NCBI GenBank assembly: GCA_003152595.1
Contig: PMAM01000068.1
Location: 13,926 to 20,165 of the forward strand
Reading direction: 5' to 3'
DNA: 6,240 nt
DNA from: Acidobacterium sp.
Lineage (GTDB): Bacteria; Acidobacteriota; Terriglobia; Terriglobales; Acidobacteriaceae
The translations under genes and the position numbers were made by a program. The notes below the pieces were generated by a model. The model had not been told where the DNA came from, made no database searches, and was given only the letters and a program-made list of their open reading frames with translations. Positions 5,989-6,240 of this stretch are shown here, one piece after another. Position 1 is the first letter of the stretch. Each line of letters starts with the position of its first letter.

Positions 5989-6240
5989 ATGGCGGCGATG
6001 ACGCGGTTGATGGTTTGCGTGGTGTTTCTGTTGGGTTGGTGCGCGGCGGGGTTGGCGGCGACGCGGGTTGGGATTGCGCCGATCCCGGACGAGGTTCGGA
6101 CGGATTATTTCGTGGTCACGATTAATGGGCGGCAGACGCCGGTCGTGCATGCAGCCAGCAGTTACTACCTGCTGAACTTCGATCTGGATGGACCGGCGAC
6201 GATCTCGATTCGGGCGGCCGATGCGCACTACTGGGATCGC
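5989..6240 (+). CDS. Exported protein, N-terminal 84 codons; possibly a pectinase/dextranase-like glycoside hydrolase
   Basis: ATG 5989 has a GGGAG at 5979-5983 with 5-nt spacing and an in-frame TAA at 5968-5970 upstream; the frame is open to the right edge. ATG 5998 is a weaker alternative. Residues 1-23 form a signal peptide: R6, then the hydrophobic run LMVCVVFLLGWCAAGLA, with likely cleavage after A23 or A24. C18 is preceded by GW and does not fit a lipobox. The mature start reads PDEVRTDYFVVTINGRQTPVVHAA, then SYYLLNFDLDGPATISIRAA and a final HYWDR. This is a beta-rich domain that I recall at the N-terminus of acidobacterial proteins annotated as endo-polygalacturonase or GH28/GH49-like. 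The catalytic domain is outside the window, so enzyme identity is a guess; secretion is well supported. It lies 100 bp downstream of argS on the same strand, separated by the heptanucleotide array. Confidence 0.7.
   Translation, partial: MAAMTRLMVCVVFLLGWCAAGLAATRVGIAPIPDEVRTDYFVVTINGRQTPVVHAASSYYLLNFDLDGPATISIRAADAHYWDR

Overview
The window is GC-rich and densely coding. Protein-level resemblance, especially the ArgRS with its long inserted middle section and a SGRKG signature, together with the start of a secreted protein at the right edge, suggests an acidobacterium of the Terriglobia type. This placement is from remembered family resemblance, not from a search. The + strand is visibly richer in G than C across genes of both orientations. 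Genes on the + strand favour G-ending codons and genes on the - strand favour C-ending codons. This is what strand-biased mutation produces if the + strand is the leading strand here.

Left part (1-3761), all on the - strand. In transcription order: a small NTF2/SnoaL-fold protein (3761-3402), full-length methionyl-tRNA synthetase metG with a C-terminal tRNA-binding domain (3319-1028), a ribbon-helix-helix-type antitoxin (962-630), an overlapping RelE/ParE-family toxin (754-485), and the first 155 codons of a TatD-family metal-dependent hydrolase that runs off the left edge (467-<1). metG followed by tatD is a familiar bacterial neighbourhood. Here a type II toxin-antitoxin module with its own ribosome binding site and an AT-rich, repeat-bearing operator lies between the two.

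Right part (3762-6240), + strand. An 84-bp divergent intergenic region holds a plausible argS promoter. Then follow a complete GTG-started arginyl-tRNA synthetase (3846-5888), a perfect 7-bp tandem repeat (5894-5931), and the 5' end of a gene for an exported protein (5989->6240) whose N-terminal domain looks like that of acidobacterial pectinase- or dextranase-like glycoside hydrolases.

The two synthetases charge Met and Arg tRNAs, and their transcription units diverge. The toxin, if it behaves like other RelE proteins, would act on translation too, but nothing here shows a functional link. The most noteworthy points are the TA module inside the metG-tatD run, the antitoxin frame that runs about 125 bp into the toxin (an apparent loss of the usual overlapping stop), the low-complexity hairpin-bearing insertion inside ArgRS, and the heptanucleotide array after argS. 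I see no convincing novel multi-gene system. The rest is ordinary housekeeping sequence.
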